Positions 33,882 through 43,124 are shown, numbered from the stretch's first letter. The stretch: DNA of 52,263 nucleotides from Lachnospiraceae bacterium (GCA_026169045.1 JAPFDH010000117.1:1-52263), one strand, 5' to 3'. A program made the numbers and translations. The notes: generated by a model from the sequence alone, not told the origin.

Positions 33882-35525
33882 TTACTTATTCTGATCTGCC
33901 TGATACAGTTCATTTACTTCCTTGATCAGATCTTCTCCACCACGTCTAGCCCAGTCTTCCCACTGTGCTTTCAGACCTTCTTCATCGATTGCTCCACAAA
34001 TATACTGTGTTCTAGCATCATCCAAAATTTGCTTCAGAGTATCACCATTCTTAGCATTGGAATCAGAATTCAGCAGATACTTTGTAGCAGGATTGAATAC
34101 AGCATACTGTTCATTCAATTCTTCTGATTCTTCCATTAATTTTGTCTGTGTATCTTTAACTAATACAGGATCTGTAGAAGCTGCGTTTGGTACATAACAC
34201 AGAGTCTGATTCAAACCGCTATTAGGAGTCTGGCTAGCATCCAAACCTGTATCCAGAAGTTCAATCTCACCATTATCATTAATTTCATAGGTGATACCTT
34301 CCAAACCATAATCAGCTAATACAAGCATTTCATTATCATTCATTTTATCCAAGAAATGCAGACAATTCTTAACGTCTTCTTCTGTCTTAGCGCCATCCTT
34401 TGTAATCATAAATAATCCAGCGATACCAGATGTTGCCTGTGTTCTTGGTTCACTATTTTCATCTTTTGCCAATGGACCTACATAAGTAATAGTTGCTGTT
34501 TCATCTGGATTTACAACAGATGCTACATTATTATCTTCATAATAATCCCATGCACGCTTTCCACCATCCATTACATCTACAAACACACCGGCTTCACCTT
34601 TCTTAATTCCGTCGCCCCATGTTGTAGTATCTACAGCAGCCCAATCCTTACGAATCAAACCTTCATCATAGATTTTCTTCATCCAATTTAAAGCTTCCAT
34701 GTATTCTTCTGTCTGGTGTACTGGTACTAACTGTCCATCTTGTTCTACCCAGCCATTACCACATCCAAACCAAGTCTGAATAATATCCAGAGGTCCTGTG
34801 TACTTACACATTTCCATACCGTATGTATCATCTTTTCCATTACCATCTGGATCTTCTTTTGCAAACTTATACAGCATATCATACAGTTCATCTACTGTAC
34901 TTGGTGCTTCTGTAATTCCAACTTTTTCAGCCCAGTCTGTACGATAACTTAATCCATTACGTCCAATAATTCTGGATCTTGGCAGACCAATTAACTTTCC
35001 ATCAACAGTTAAACCGTCTTTAACTTCATCCTTGATCTGAGACAGGTTTGGATATGCTTCCTCATCTTCCAGGAATGGTGCTAAATCCCAGAAAGCATCC
35101 TTTCTGGCAGCATCGATTACTGATCCCTTAACTTCACTATCTGGGGAAGTTAAAATCATTGGCATATTATCCTTATCCATTAATACTACACCAAATTTTT
35201 CAGAGTAAGTATCGTTAGCTTCCCACTGGAATTCCACATGGGTCTGAGTATATTCTTCCATTTTTGCAATTACTTCATCAGAATGATCATTAGATAATGC
35301 ATGTCCAGAATGATCTACTGCCATAAATGTAATAGTAGGATATTCTCCTGACTCAGTTGCCTCTGCTTCTTTCCCCTCATCATTGCTGCTAGCAGCACCA
35401 GTAGTACTGGTATTTCCACTATTTGCCTGTGTTGCCTCAGTACTTTCACTGCCACATCCTGCAAGTACAGAAGAAGCCATTAAAGCAGCCATAGCTGTTG
35501 CAGCCAGTTTCTTGTTTAATCTCAT
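33882..35525 (-). CDS. ABC transporter solute-binding lipoprotein for RG-I oligosaccharides (YtcQ/LplA-like)
   Basis: Extracellular lipid-anchored sugar-binding protein. The start at 35525 has AAAGGAGG upstream; the ORF extends further but the extra part lacks a ribosome binding site and would precede the signal peptide. The 547 residues open with a lipoprotein signal peptide and lipobox LAGC, with Cys24 to be acylated. An Asn/Thr/Ser-rich linker follows to about residue 60, then the type 1 solute-binding fold with a calcium-site-like DPDGNGKDDTYG loop. It is the third gene after the two permeases. Ligand assignment rests on the lyase neighbours. Base composition is somewhat more balanced than in the enzyme genes, in keeping with high expression. 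Confidence 0.92.
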   Translation of the reverse strand: MRLNKKLAATAMAALMASSVLAGCGSESTEATQANSGNTSTTGAASSNDEGKEAEATESGEYPTITFMAVDHSGHALSNDHSDEVIAKMEEYTQTHVEFQWEANDTYSEKFGVVLMDKDNMPMILTSPDSEVKGSVIDAARKDAFWDLAPFLEDEEAYPNLSQIKDEVKDGLTVDGKLIGLPRSRIIGRNGLSYRTDWAEKVGITEAPSTVDELYDMLYKFAKEDPDGNGKDDTYGMEMCKYTGPLDIIQTWFGCGNGWVEQDGQLVPVHQTEEYMEALNWMKKIYDEGLIRKDWAAVDTTTWGDGIKKGEAGVFVDVMDGGKRAWDYYEDNNVASVVNPDETATITYVGPLAKDENSEPRTQATSGIAGLFMITKDGAKTEEDVKNCLHFLDKMNDNEMLVLADYGLEGITYEINDNGEIELLDTGLDASQTPNSGLNQTLCYVPNAASTDPVLVKDTQTKLMEESEELNEQYAVFNPATKYLLNSDSNAKNGDTLKQILDDARTQYICGAIDEEGLKAQWEDWARRGGEDLIKEVNELYQADQNK

Positions 35526-35604
35526 TTTTTCTCCTCCTTTTTTAAATATCTTTATTGGAATCAATCGAAAGAAAATTTCGACCAATTACTCCCTATACAA
35601 AAGA

Positions 35605-36516
35605 TCAGCCTTTTACAGCTCCAACCATAACACCTTGTGTAAAATACTTCTGTACGAACGGATAAACAATCAAAATCGGGATTGTTGCAACTACTGTAGT
35701 CGCCATTTTTACAGCCTTCTCAGGTGGCTGACCAAATACACCCCAATCAAAAGTAGAATCCGAAGTAACACTAGATGTCAAGAAAATAATCCTTCTAAGT
35801 ACAATCTGAACAACTTCTTTATCTTTATCGCTAATATAAAGCATTGCATTCATGTATGAATTCCAATGAGATACTGCATAGAACAATGACACGGATGCCA
35901 ACGCTGGTTTCGACAATGGTAAAATGATTTTTACAAAAATCCCCAGATCCTGACATCCATCCATACGAGCTGCTTCCTCCAATTCAGATGGGAGACCCTG
36001 GAAATAGTTCTTTATAATAATCATATTGAATGCATTAATAGCGATTGGCAACCATAAAGCCCAAAAAGTATCTTTCAAGTGGAAGACATTGATTACCACA
36101 ATATATGTAGGAATCATACCACCAGAAAACAACATAGTTATAATAACCATATTCGTAAAGAAATTTCTTCCTCTAAAATATTTTCTAGACAACGGATATG
36201 CCAAAGTGCAGCTAAAGAACATATTAATAAATGTACCAATTATTGTAACAATCAAAGAATTCTTTAATCCCTTAAATACATCTCCCGTTTTAAATAAATA
36301 CTGATATGCATTTAAAGAAAACTCTGATGGAATAATAAAGAACGCTTTTTCCGTTAATTCTCTCTCTGTTGCAAATGAACCTGCAACAACATAAAGGAAC
36401 GGAAGAACTGTAATTAAAGCGAAAAGACCCACAAAAATATATATCAAGATCTGTACAAACTGATCACCTGGCGTTCTTTTAATTCTCTGGGATTTCACCT
36501 CAGACTTTCTTGCCAT
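35605..36516 (-). CDS. ABC transporter permease (YtcP/LplC-like)
   Basis: 303-residue inner-membrane permease with six predicted helices. The EAA loop that docks the ATPase is visible as ELEEAARMDGCQDLGIFVKIILPLSKPAL. It is of the MalG-like subunit type of carbohydrate ABC importers. AAGGAGG precedes the ATG. It lies between the partner permease (18-base gap) and the binding-protein gene (79-base gap). No ATP-binding subunit is present in the window. Confidence 0.92.
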   Translation of the reverse strand: MARKSEVKSQRIKRTPGDQFVQILIYIFVGLFALITVLPFLYVVAGSFATERELTEKAFFIIPSEFSLNAYQYLFKTGDVFKGLKNSLIVTIIGTFINMFFSCTLAYPLSRKYFRGRNFFTNMVIITMLFSGGMIPTYIVVINVFHLKDTFWALWLPIAINAFNMIIIKNYFQGLPSELEEAARMDGCQDLGIFVKIILPLSKPALASVSLFYAVSHWNSYMNAMLYISDKDKEVVQIVLRRIIFLTSSVTSDSTFDWGVFGQPPEKAVKMATTVVATIPILIVYPFVQKYFTQGVMVGAVKG

Positions 36517-36534
36517 TTTTTCTTCCTCCTTATT

Positions 36535-37518
36535 TTAATAAAATCCTGATTCACCGCACATCTTAGCAATTTTATTTGCACCAAGTACTAAAATCAAACT
36601 AACAATGGACTTAAACATACCTGCCGCGGCACCTAACGAATAATCTGCTTGTTCAATACCAATACGATAGATATATGTATCAAATGTTTCAGATGCGGAA
36701 CGGTTCAGTGAATTCTGCATTAAATAAATCTGTTCAAATCCAGTATTCAAAATTTGTCCAACTTTCAGAATCAACATGATAACGATGGTTCCGCGAATTG
36801 CCGGCAAGGTAATATGCCACATCAATCTCCAACGACCTGCACCATCCACACGAGCAGCCTCATATTGTTCCTGATCCACACCAGACAACGCTGCAAGGAA
36901 AATGATTGTACCATATCCAGTTTCCTTCCACATATTTTGTCCAACAATCATTACCTTAAATAAGCTCGGATCACTCAAAATATCTGGAGCATTATCTCTT
37001 CCTACAACAGCTGCCATTAATTGATAAACAATACCATCTGTTGTACTAAACAATTGACTTGTCAGCGATGCAACAATAACAAGCGAAATAAAATGAGGAA
37101 TATATACTAAAGTTTGCGTTACCCTCTTATACGCTTGACTCTTAATTTCATTCAAAAGCAACGACAAAATAATTGGCGCTGGGAAAAAGAAAATCAAATT
37201 AAGAATTGAAATTGATAACGTATTTATCAATACATTCTTGAAATCATATCCGCCAATAAACTCTTCAAATACTTCAAGACCAACAAAAGGGCTATGAATA
37301 AATGCCCCAAAAACACCCTTCCCATTAAATGGGCTAAAATCCTGAAAGGCCATAACAAGACCGAGCATAGGCAGATAGTTAAAACAAAGCATATAAACAA
37401 CACCTGGAATGATCAGTATGTACAGCCAATAGTGTGACTTAAAATATGACAAAAACGGCGTTTTCTTATGTGTAACCGTTTGAGGCATCACACTCTTACT
37501 TTTGGTTGTTTTTCCCAA
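36535..37518 (-). CDS. ABC transporter permease (YteP/LplB-like), TTG start
   Basis: 327-residue permease of the MalF-like type with six membrane helices after a cytoplasmic N-terminal tail (1-30). The ATPase-docking loop reads EQYEAARVDGAGRWRLMWHITLPAIRGT. The start codon appears to be TTG at 37518, set 9 bases after AAGGAGG. It is the first gene of the transporter-lyase operon and is preceded by a 524-base AT-rich gap. B. subtilis YteP, together with YtcP and YtcQ, forms the matching rhamnogalacturonan importer. Confidence 0.9.
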   Translation of the reverse strand: MGKTTKSKSVMPQTVTHKKTPFLSYFKSHYWLYILIIPGVVYMLCFNYLPMLGLVMAFQDFSPFNGKGVFGAFIHSPFVGLEVFEEFIGGYDFKNVLINTLSISILNLIFFFPAPIILSLLLNEIKSQAYKRVTQTLVYIPHFISLVIVASLTSQLFSTTDGIVYQLMAAVVGRDNAPDILSDPSLFKVMIVGQNMWKETGYGTIIFLAALSGVDQEQYEAARVDGAGRWRLMWHITLPAIRGTIVIMLILKVGQILNTGFEQIYLMQNSLNRSASETFDTYIYRIGIEQADYSLGAAAGMFKSIVSLILVLGANKIAKMCGESGFY

Positions 37519-37971
37519 AACCTTCGACCTCCTTAACTTTCTTTCTTACTACGATTTCTTCTGTAAACCGTTTTGAACGTTTTTATTTTACATGCTTTTG
37601 TATAATAGTACAATAATCATTTTCTATTCACTTTTTCACTTCACAATTTAAGCTGTATTTTTATTGATAAATCCTTCATTTTTCGCGTTTTATTAAAGTT
37701 TTCAACACATAAAATGATCATTTTTTTTCGAAATATTTTACAAAATACTCGTTATCTTTTTATTTATACTTTAGAAAAAGACATGATTATTTATAATTTA
37801 TTTCCTGTAACCTTTCCTTTCTTATTGCTTTATTGGTAAAACTGCCATATGATAACGATTTCACCTGTTTTTAAACATTTTCTATATCTACGTTTTTGAT
37901 AAATCATACATCATTTTTCAACTGCCTTCTATGACGAAAAATTACTTAATATATTTTTACAAAGGCAACAA
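37519..37971 (-). promoter_or_regulatory. AT-rich control region upstream of the transporter operon
   Basis: This gene-free stretch is the likely promoter region for the permease gene. On the minus strand a -10-like TATTATAC lies near 37600-37607 but no -35 box fits, which is in keeping with activation by an AraC-type protein. Just upstream is the direct repeat AGTGAAAAAGTGAAT (about 37627-37641). A perfect palindrome AAAATGATCATTTT lies at 37711-37724; its core ATGATCAT recurs at 40515-40522, upstream of the YtdP-type gene. The role of these elements is inferred. Confidence 0.4.
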
Positions 37972-38016
37972 AAATCACCAATATACACATCCTATCCCTG
38001 TGTATACTGGTGATTT
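37968..38016 (-). terminator. Terminator of the YtdP-type regulator gene
   Basis: An 18-base stem with one mismatch (37972-37989 with 37999-38016, arm starting AAATCACCA) lies 27 bases after the stop codon of the regulator. On the minus strand it is followed by TTTTTGTTG. Confidence 0.8.
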
Positions 38017-38042
38017 ATCACTTATATTTCATCCCTTTCTTT

Positions 38043-40358
38043 CTATCTGTGTTGATGCTCTTTACGATATTTTCCAGGAGTCGTCCCGACATATTTACTA
38101 AAAAAGCGGATAAAATTCTGTGTATTGGAATAATTCAAGGATTCTGCTATTTGTGCCACAGAAGCATCGGTTGTCAAAAGCATGGTTTTAGCTGCATCCA
38201 GCTTTTCCAAATTAATCAGATCTGTAAATGTCATATTCCCCTCTGCTTTTAAAACTTTCCAAATATAGCTGGGATGATAATTCATCTTCTCGGCACACTC
38301 TGCCAAAGTAATATTTCCTTTGTATTCCTTCACCAATGCCACAACGCCTTCCATAATATCGGAAGAATAGCTGTGTCGATATTCAATTAATGCATCAATA
38401 ATCCGTCCCGCTACTTCATTTTTTAAAAAAGCTTTTATCTTTTCATTTTCCCATGGACGATTAAATATGCCAAAAACATCTTTTACTTTCTCTTTGAAAA
38501 TCTGGTTCATGGACAACCCGGCATTAGACGGCACATTTAACATGGCAACCACCAGACGATACAAGTAATAACTTCTTTCGTGCCGCACCACATTGGTTTC
38601 TTTTAATCGATCCATAAACTGGTCAATTAAGTAAAAGGCTTCCTTTTTATCACACTGATCAATGGCATCGGCAAGCATTTTTTCACCTACCGCGTCATAG
38701 CCATTTTTAATATATTCGCTGTCAGCAAAATCCTCATAAAATGCCACAGCATTTTCTCCGAAATACAATGTCGTTGTCTCATTGCGCAGTGTCTCTATGG
38801 CTTCATTATATGCCGTTCTCATGTGCTTGAGCAAATGAAAGACCTGACTTCCTCCCATAGCAATGGAACATTTGCAGCTTTTCTGCACATAGTCCGCCAT
38901 CATGCGATAAATTTGTGTTGCGGTTTCTCTTAATTCCTCTTCTTTTTCGCCGCCAATTAACAATAAAATTTCTTCTCCATAACTGATTGGAGAAATAAAA
39001 AGCATCTGTCTTAATTCCTGAGGAATCTGTTTTACCACCATCATATTAACGGCTTCTTTTTCTATATCAGCAAATTCTCCTTTTCCTTCTTCCAAAAGGC
39101 ATACAACAGCAAGAAGCCGATAACAAACCTGCTTTTTCAAACCAAACTGTTCAAGATTTTTATCAATTTCTTCCTGAGGCAGTTCACCACGAATCATATG
39201 ATCCATAAATAACTCCATCAGAACCGTTTGCTGGGATGAAATAAGTTTCTGCATGCTCTCTCTGTTATTTACCAACTCTTCCACACCATTCTCCAAGTAA
39301 GAGAATTCATCCTGACCATCCCACTCATCAAGTCCCAACATAGCCTGAAAAGAGCGAACCAATTCATTCACAGGTTTGGAAATTTGTGCTGATACATAAA
39401 AACAAATTCCAAATATTACTGCCAACACAAAAACGGATATTCCCAATCCCCAAAGGATACGTTCCCCTCCCTCTGATCGGGTATCTACGTTATAACCGAT
39501 AACACAGTACAGACCGTCTCCATCCGGAGTATACACATTCATTCGGTATGGATTTTCTTTTGTAGCCTCAATATATAACTTTTTCGTTGTCTCATCCAAA
39601 TTCTCCCATTTCTCCTGAGTTGCATCTTCCAACCCCTCATTTGTAGAAAAGAGCAATTTTTTATCTTTCGTATAGAAACATACATCATAATCTTCCTTTA
39701 GTTCCATTACCATGGATTTTAACCGGTCTATATTTATTTTTACAAACAAAAAGCCCTTTTCCCTACTGGAAATAGAGGTACGCAAAATAAGAAAAAGTCC
39801 ATTTAATGATGTACTTTTCCCAGGTCTTACCACTTCCGTATAATCTTCTTCCGTTATTCCATTATACCAGTAAACATAGGATATCTCATCTTCCTGATCC
39901 TTTACAAATTTCTCAAACTGGTCATAATTTTTCATTTCTTCCACGGAATACATTCCAAAATTGCTTAATACCCATCCCGCCTTCTCATTATAGAATGTAT
40001 ATTCACTGACAAAATTCATAATCGAATAACTGCCCTGCAATAACTTCTGCACACTGCTGATATCATCATAAAATGTATAGGGAATACTGTCCTGATCCAA
40101 CAGCCACTCAACTTCATCTCTCGTTGAGAGTTCCATATAATACTCTCTAATTTCTTTTAACACACTTTCTACAGAATCTTTTACACGTTCACCGGCAGCA
40201 TCCAATGCCATAACACTTCTTTTTTCTGTCTCGTCCACATAGGTTTTGTAAGTAATTCCTCCGAAAATCAAAACAGGAATAATTACAATCACCATTAAGA
40301 CCAAAAAAACTCTGCTACGAAATTTTGGTCTGCCCTTACCTTTTCTTATATTTTTCAT
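38043..40358 (-). CDS. Membrane-anchored AraC-family regulator (YtdP-like) of the RG-I locus
   Basis: 771 residues, matching in length and layout the YtdP regulator of the B. subtilis rhamnogalacturonan genes (772 residues). A membrane helix (about 17-37) is followed by an extracellular Cache-like sensor domain (about 40-298), a second helix (about 302-322) and a HAMP-like segment. A long cytoplasmic middle part follows (about 370-640), then an AraC DNA-binding domain with two helix-turn-helix units (about 675-770; MNYHPSYIWKVLKAEGNMTFTDL and SLNYSNTQNFIRFFSKYVGTTPGKYRKE). GGAGG is 4 bases before the ATG. It probably senses extracellular oligosaccharide or loaded binding protein and activates the downstream operon directly at the membrane. 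Confidence 0.9.
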   Translation of the reverse strand: MKNIRKGKGRPKFRSRVFLVLMVIVIIPVLIFGGITYKTYVDETEKRSVMALDAAGERVKDSVESVLKEIREYYMELSTRDEVEWLLDQDSIPYTFYDDISSVQKLLQGSYSIMNFVSEYTFYNEKAGWVLSNFGMYSVEEMKNYDQFEKFVKDQEDEISYVYWYNGITEEDYTEVVRPGKSTSLNGLFLILRTSISSREKGFLFVKINIDRLKSMVMELKEDYDVCFYTKDKKLLFSTNEGLEDATQEKWENLDETTKKLYIEATKENPYRMNVYTPDGDGLYCVIGYNVDTRSEGGERILWGLGISVFVLAVIFGICFYVSAQISKPVNELVRSFQAMLGLDEWDGQDEFSYLENGVEELVNNRESMQKLISSQQTVLMELFMDHMIRGELPQEEIDKNLEQFGLKKQVCYRLLAVVCLLEEGKGEFADIEKEAVNMMVVKQIPQELRQMLFISPISYGEEILLLIGGEKEEELRETATQIYRMMADYVQKSCKCSIAMGGSQVFHLLKHMRTAYNEAIETLRNETTTLYFGENAVAFYEDFADSEYIKNGYDAVGEKMLADAIDQCDKKEAFYLIDQFMDRLKETNVVRHERSYYLYRLVVAMLNVPSNAGLSMNQIFKEKVKDVFGIFNRPWENEKIKAFLKNEVAGRIIDALIEYRHSYSSDIMEGVVALVKEYKGNITLAECAEKMNYHPSYIWKVLKAEGNMTFTDLINLEKLDAAKTMLLTTDASVAQIAESLNYSNTQNFIRFFSKYVGTTPGKYRKEHQHR

Positions 40359-40479
40359 ATTTCCTCCAAATCGGAATCACAAAACCGGCAGTGCTTTTAT
40401 AATCATTTTCTTTCCGCCCCGATAAGCACTGCACAAATATATTTATCATTTCATTGCTGTCAGATATCCCCATCATAAT

Positions 40480-40510
40480 AAAATTGGTACATACCATCTG
40501 TACCAATTTT
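40480..40510. promoter_or_regulatory. Perfect stem-loop in the leader of the YtdP-type gene
   Basis: AAAATTGGTACA (40480-40491) and TGTACCAATTTT (40499-40510) are perfect inverted copies with a 7-base loop. The overlapping TGGTACATACCA is itself an inverted repeat. It lies in the roughly 210-base untranslated leader, about 60 bases after the predicted transcription start. On the minus strand the second arm ends in TTTTATTATG, so it may act as an attenuator; alternatively it is an operator. Confidence 0.5.
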
Positions 40511-40575
40511 AAAACATGATCATTCTATTTCCACGCAATACTCATTTTATTTTCATATATGAATTAACTATTTCT

Positions 40576-40604
40576 ATTATAACGTAATCCCAAAAAAAGG
40601 TCAA
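40576..40604 (-). promoter_or_regulatory. Promoter of the YtdP-type regulator
   Basis: On the minus strand TTGACC (40599-40604) and TATAAT (40576-40581) are 17 bases apart. It predicts a long leader of about 210 bases. The remaining intergenic sequence to 41023 is very AT-rich and holds no gene; a possible plus-strand -10 box TATAAT for the XRE gene lies at 40935-40940 without a good -35. Confidence 0.75.
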
Positions 40605-41023
40605 GATTTTTCCCTTTTGCAAATCGCACTATCATTTTCTTTTCTAAAGGATTTTATATATTCAATTATGCATAATATTCCCTATTAATTCTCACAGTTT
40701 TGTGATTTTTTTTTATTATTCAATACATTTATATTGTGAGGATAAATATAAAAAATCATCCGAATTTTATGTAACCTTCTTCTATTTATAAGTATGCTCT
40801 TTATATAAACACAAATATATGATATCGTATGATTTCAACTGTTTTTAGACTATTACCACATAAAGTATTTATTTTAACATAATTTTCACTAGTTTCTACA
40901 CAATTTGTTGCTTTTCAAATGAATAGCTATTTATTATAATTGACTTACAAATCAAATCCTACTTATTCATATACATCAAACGATTATTGTAAATGTTATT
41001 TCACTATGAAAGGAGACTTACAT

Positions 41024-41482
41024 ATGAAAAAAGATCGAAAAGAGTTGCCACCAGAAATGCTCAATCGTTTGAGTGTCGGACAGAGGATCCGGCATGAACG
41101 CCAATTACGTTACATGACACAAGCTCAACTAAGTGAGCTCTTAGGAATCTCTGTCAGCTATCTTGGTGCGCTGGAACGGGGTGACCGCCCTGTATCCAGT
41201 GCCATGATTCTTCGTTTCCATGAATGTCTTGGATTATCCTACGATTATCTTTTAGAAGGAACCACATTTTCCGATCTGGCTTTAGCCCAATATATAAAAG
41301 AGTCGGATCACTATGGTCCCAAACACAATCTGGAGGTCATGTTAGGCACCTGTTCTCCACAGGAAATGGAAAATTGTTACGATTTTATCCATACCTATCT
41401 TATGACCTCCAGAAGAAGGAAACGTCATTCTACAAAATCCTGCGGACAGAGCTCTCCCCAATCTGAATCTTCTTCGCCTTGA
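41024..41482 (+). CDS. XRE-family transcriptional regulator
   Basis: 152 residues. The start at 41024 follows AAAGGAG; the ORF extends upstream without a ribosome binding site. A Cro/C1-type helix-turn-helix is at about 15-70 (VGQRIRHERQLRYMTQAQLSELLGISVSYLGALERGDRPVS). A short C-terminal part with a basic tail (SRRRKRHSTK) follows, with no recognised ligand domain. Its last 53 bases overlap the end of the convergent cvfB gene. The target is unknown. Confidence 0.85.
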   Translation: MKKDRKELPPEMLNRLSVGQRIRHERQLRYMTQAQLSELLGISVSYLGALERGDRPVSSAMILRFHECLGLSYDYLLEGTTFSDLALAQYIKESDHYGPKHNLEVMLGTCSPQEMENCYDFIHTYLMTSRRRKRHSTKSCGQSSPQSESSSP

Positions 41483-42263
41483 GAAGTCCGCCCAGAGCTC
41501 GTTTGAATGCGTTTTTACTCATATGAAGTTCTCTCTTTATTACTTCAGGAGAAGCTTTTTCCCCAAAGGGAAGCACACCATCAAATTCTTCCAATGCCTT
41601 CAAAATCGTTTCTTCATCACGATTCATCTGAAGATACGCTTTTTCACGCAGACTTAAGTCCAATTTTCCGTCTTCTCTTACCCGCACAACTCTCGCCTGA
41701 ACATGATCACCAACACCATATGTATCATATAGCTCTTTTTGCGGAATCATTCCATAATACTGATTATCTACAGCTACAAAAGCACCGATTTGCGGATTAA
41801 TCTGATAGATAATTCCTTCCACATGGTCATCCTTTTTATATGGGCTGTCTGCATTTAAATATTCATACACGCGCATCGTCGCACATAACCGACCGCTCTT
41901 ATCTATATAAAGAGTCACAAGACACTGATCTCCCGGCCGAACCGGCGCTGTCTGTTCTTTAAATGGAAGAAAGAGATCTTTTTCCAATCCCCAATCCAAA
42001 AATGCCCCTATTTTTCCCTTATCAACCACTTCCAGAACAGCAAGTTCATTCAATTGAATTTTGGGGCTACGCACGGTTGAAATCAAACGGTCACTGGAAT
42101 CCTTATATACAAATACTTCCAACTCATCACCAATATGGATTCCTTCCGGAACTTGCTTTTTGGGAAGTAAAACCCCTGTACCGGATTCGCCTTCCCCAAG
42201 ATAAATACCAAATTCTTTTTCTCTGACTACCTTTAATTTCTGCACTCTTCCTAATTCAATCAT
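41430..42263 (-). CDS. cvfB: CvfB-family S1-domain RNA-binding protein
   Basis: The start at 42263 (IELGRVQKL) has GGAG 6 bases upstream; longer in-frame starts lack one. The 278 residues contain tandem S1-like OB folds (about 1-65, 68-135 and 140-210; KKDDHVEGIIYQINPQIGAFVAVDNQYYGMIP and VGDHVQARVVRVREDGKLDLSL) and a winged-helix domain at the C-terminus (about 215-278). This is the layout of CvfB (conserved virulence factor B) and YitL of Firmicutes, which bind RNA and affect gene expression. The last 53 bases overlap the XRE gene on the other strand. Confidence 0.9.
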   Translation of the reverse strand: MIELGRVQKLKVVREKEFGIYLGEGESGTGVLLPKKQVPEGIHIGDELEVFVYKDSSDRLISTVRSPKIQLNELAVLEVVDKGKIGAFLDWGLEKDLFLPFKEQTAPVRPGDQCLVTLYIDKSGRLCATMRVYEYLNADSPYKKDDHVEGIIYQINPQIGAFVAVDNQYYGMIPQKELYDTYGVGDHVQARVVRVREDGKLDLSLREKAYLQMNRDEETILKALEEFDGVLPFGEKASPEVIKRELHMSKNAFKRALGGLLKAKKIQIGESSVRRIL

Positions 42264-42321
42264 GTTTTTCTCCATTCCTTCTCTATTCATGTAAAGCCAT
42301 TTTAAAGGATTTCTCCTTTTT

Positions 42322-43032
42322 CTACTTATCAGCAACAAACTCCACGACTGCATAGATCGATCCGCTTTCACTGCTCAAAACAACAACATATCCTTTTTCT
42401 TCTGCAATTACAGTGGGAATCATTTTATCACCCAATACCGCCTGATTCCTATACTCTGCTCTAACTTGCCTGATTCTACATTCCTGCGGAATATATTCCC
42501 GCGCCATCAAAACATATTCCCCATTATTCACATGATGGTTTGTATCAATTTGGTGAGGCCGCACCCAAAACGCTTCTTTTTCTTGACCACCACTTGGAAT
42601 AAGGATTTTTCGGTCTGCATATTCCATATCCAGTTTTTCTCCCACCTCATAGCAGGACATATCTTCCTCGCCGACACGAATCGGTTTTCCCGTATCTGTG
42701 TTTAGCAAACACCACACAGAATTTGCCTTTATCATGGGTTTTTTGTTTTCATCCATAATTACAAAGTTTCGAAATCCTAACATTCTTTTAAAATCATATG
42801 GTTGTGTTCCTATAATAATATTTTGACCAAAAAGAGGATAACTATCGATTACAATCTGCCAGGAAGAGAGGATCCATACCTTATGTTCTTTTTTTAAACA
42901 TTCGATTCCCTTACCAACATCCTCTGAATGAAATGTGGTGCAATCCTGTAAATAGTTAATGATTGCATCTAAACTGATTTTCCCTGATCCATCTATTTCA
43001 CTATAACGAACTCTGCTATTAAACGTATACAT
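42322..43032 (-). CDS. Acyl-ACP thioesterase (FatA/FatB type)
   Basis: Hydrolyses acyl-ACP to free fatty acid in the cytoplasm. The start at 43032 follows GAGAGGAAG; the ORF start at 43095 falls inside the promoter. The 236 residues form a double hot-dog fold. The first repeat opens RVRYSEIDGSGKISLDAIINYLQD (7-30), and the catalytic region is RPHQIDTNHHVNN (158-170) with Asp163, Asn165 and His167. Such enzymes are common in gut Clostridia. Confidence 0.9.
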   Translation of the reverse strand: MYTFNSRVRYSEIDGSGKISLDAIINYLQDCTTFHSEDVGKGIECLKKEHKVWILSSWQIVIDSYPLFGQNIIIGTQPYDFKRMLGFRNFVIMDENKKPMIKANSVWCLLNTDTGKPIRVGEEDMSCYEVGEKLDMEYADRKILIPSGGQEKEAFWVRPHQIDTNHHVNNGEYVLMAREYIPQECRIRQVRAEYRNQAVLGDKMIPTVIAEEKGYVVVLSSESGSIYAVVEFVADK

Positions 43033-43095
43033 ATACTTCCTCTCACTCTTTGCTCTATTTTTTTCACCAGTATCCTCATATAATCCCATGAGCAA

Positions 43096-43124
43096 AGTAT
43101 ATCACAAACCATTGCTTTTGGCTA
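43096..43124 (-). promoter_or_regulatory. Promoter of the acyl-ACP thioesterase gene
   Basis: On the minus strand TAGCCA (43119-43124) and TATACT (43096-43101) are 17 bases apart, about 65 bases before the start codon. The -35 match is four of six. Confidence 0.45.

Noticed and set aside
37561-37579. Possible CcpA cre site (TGTAAACCGTTTTGA) before the permease gene
   Set aside because: It has one base too many around the central CG and fails the conserved outer positions of the cre consensus.
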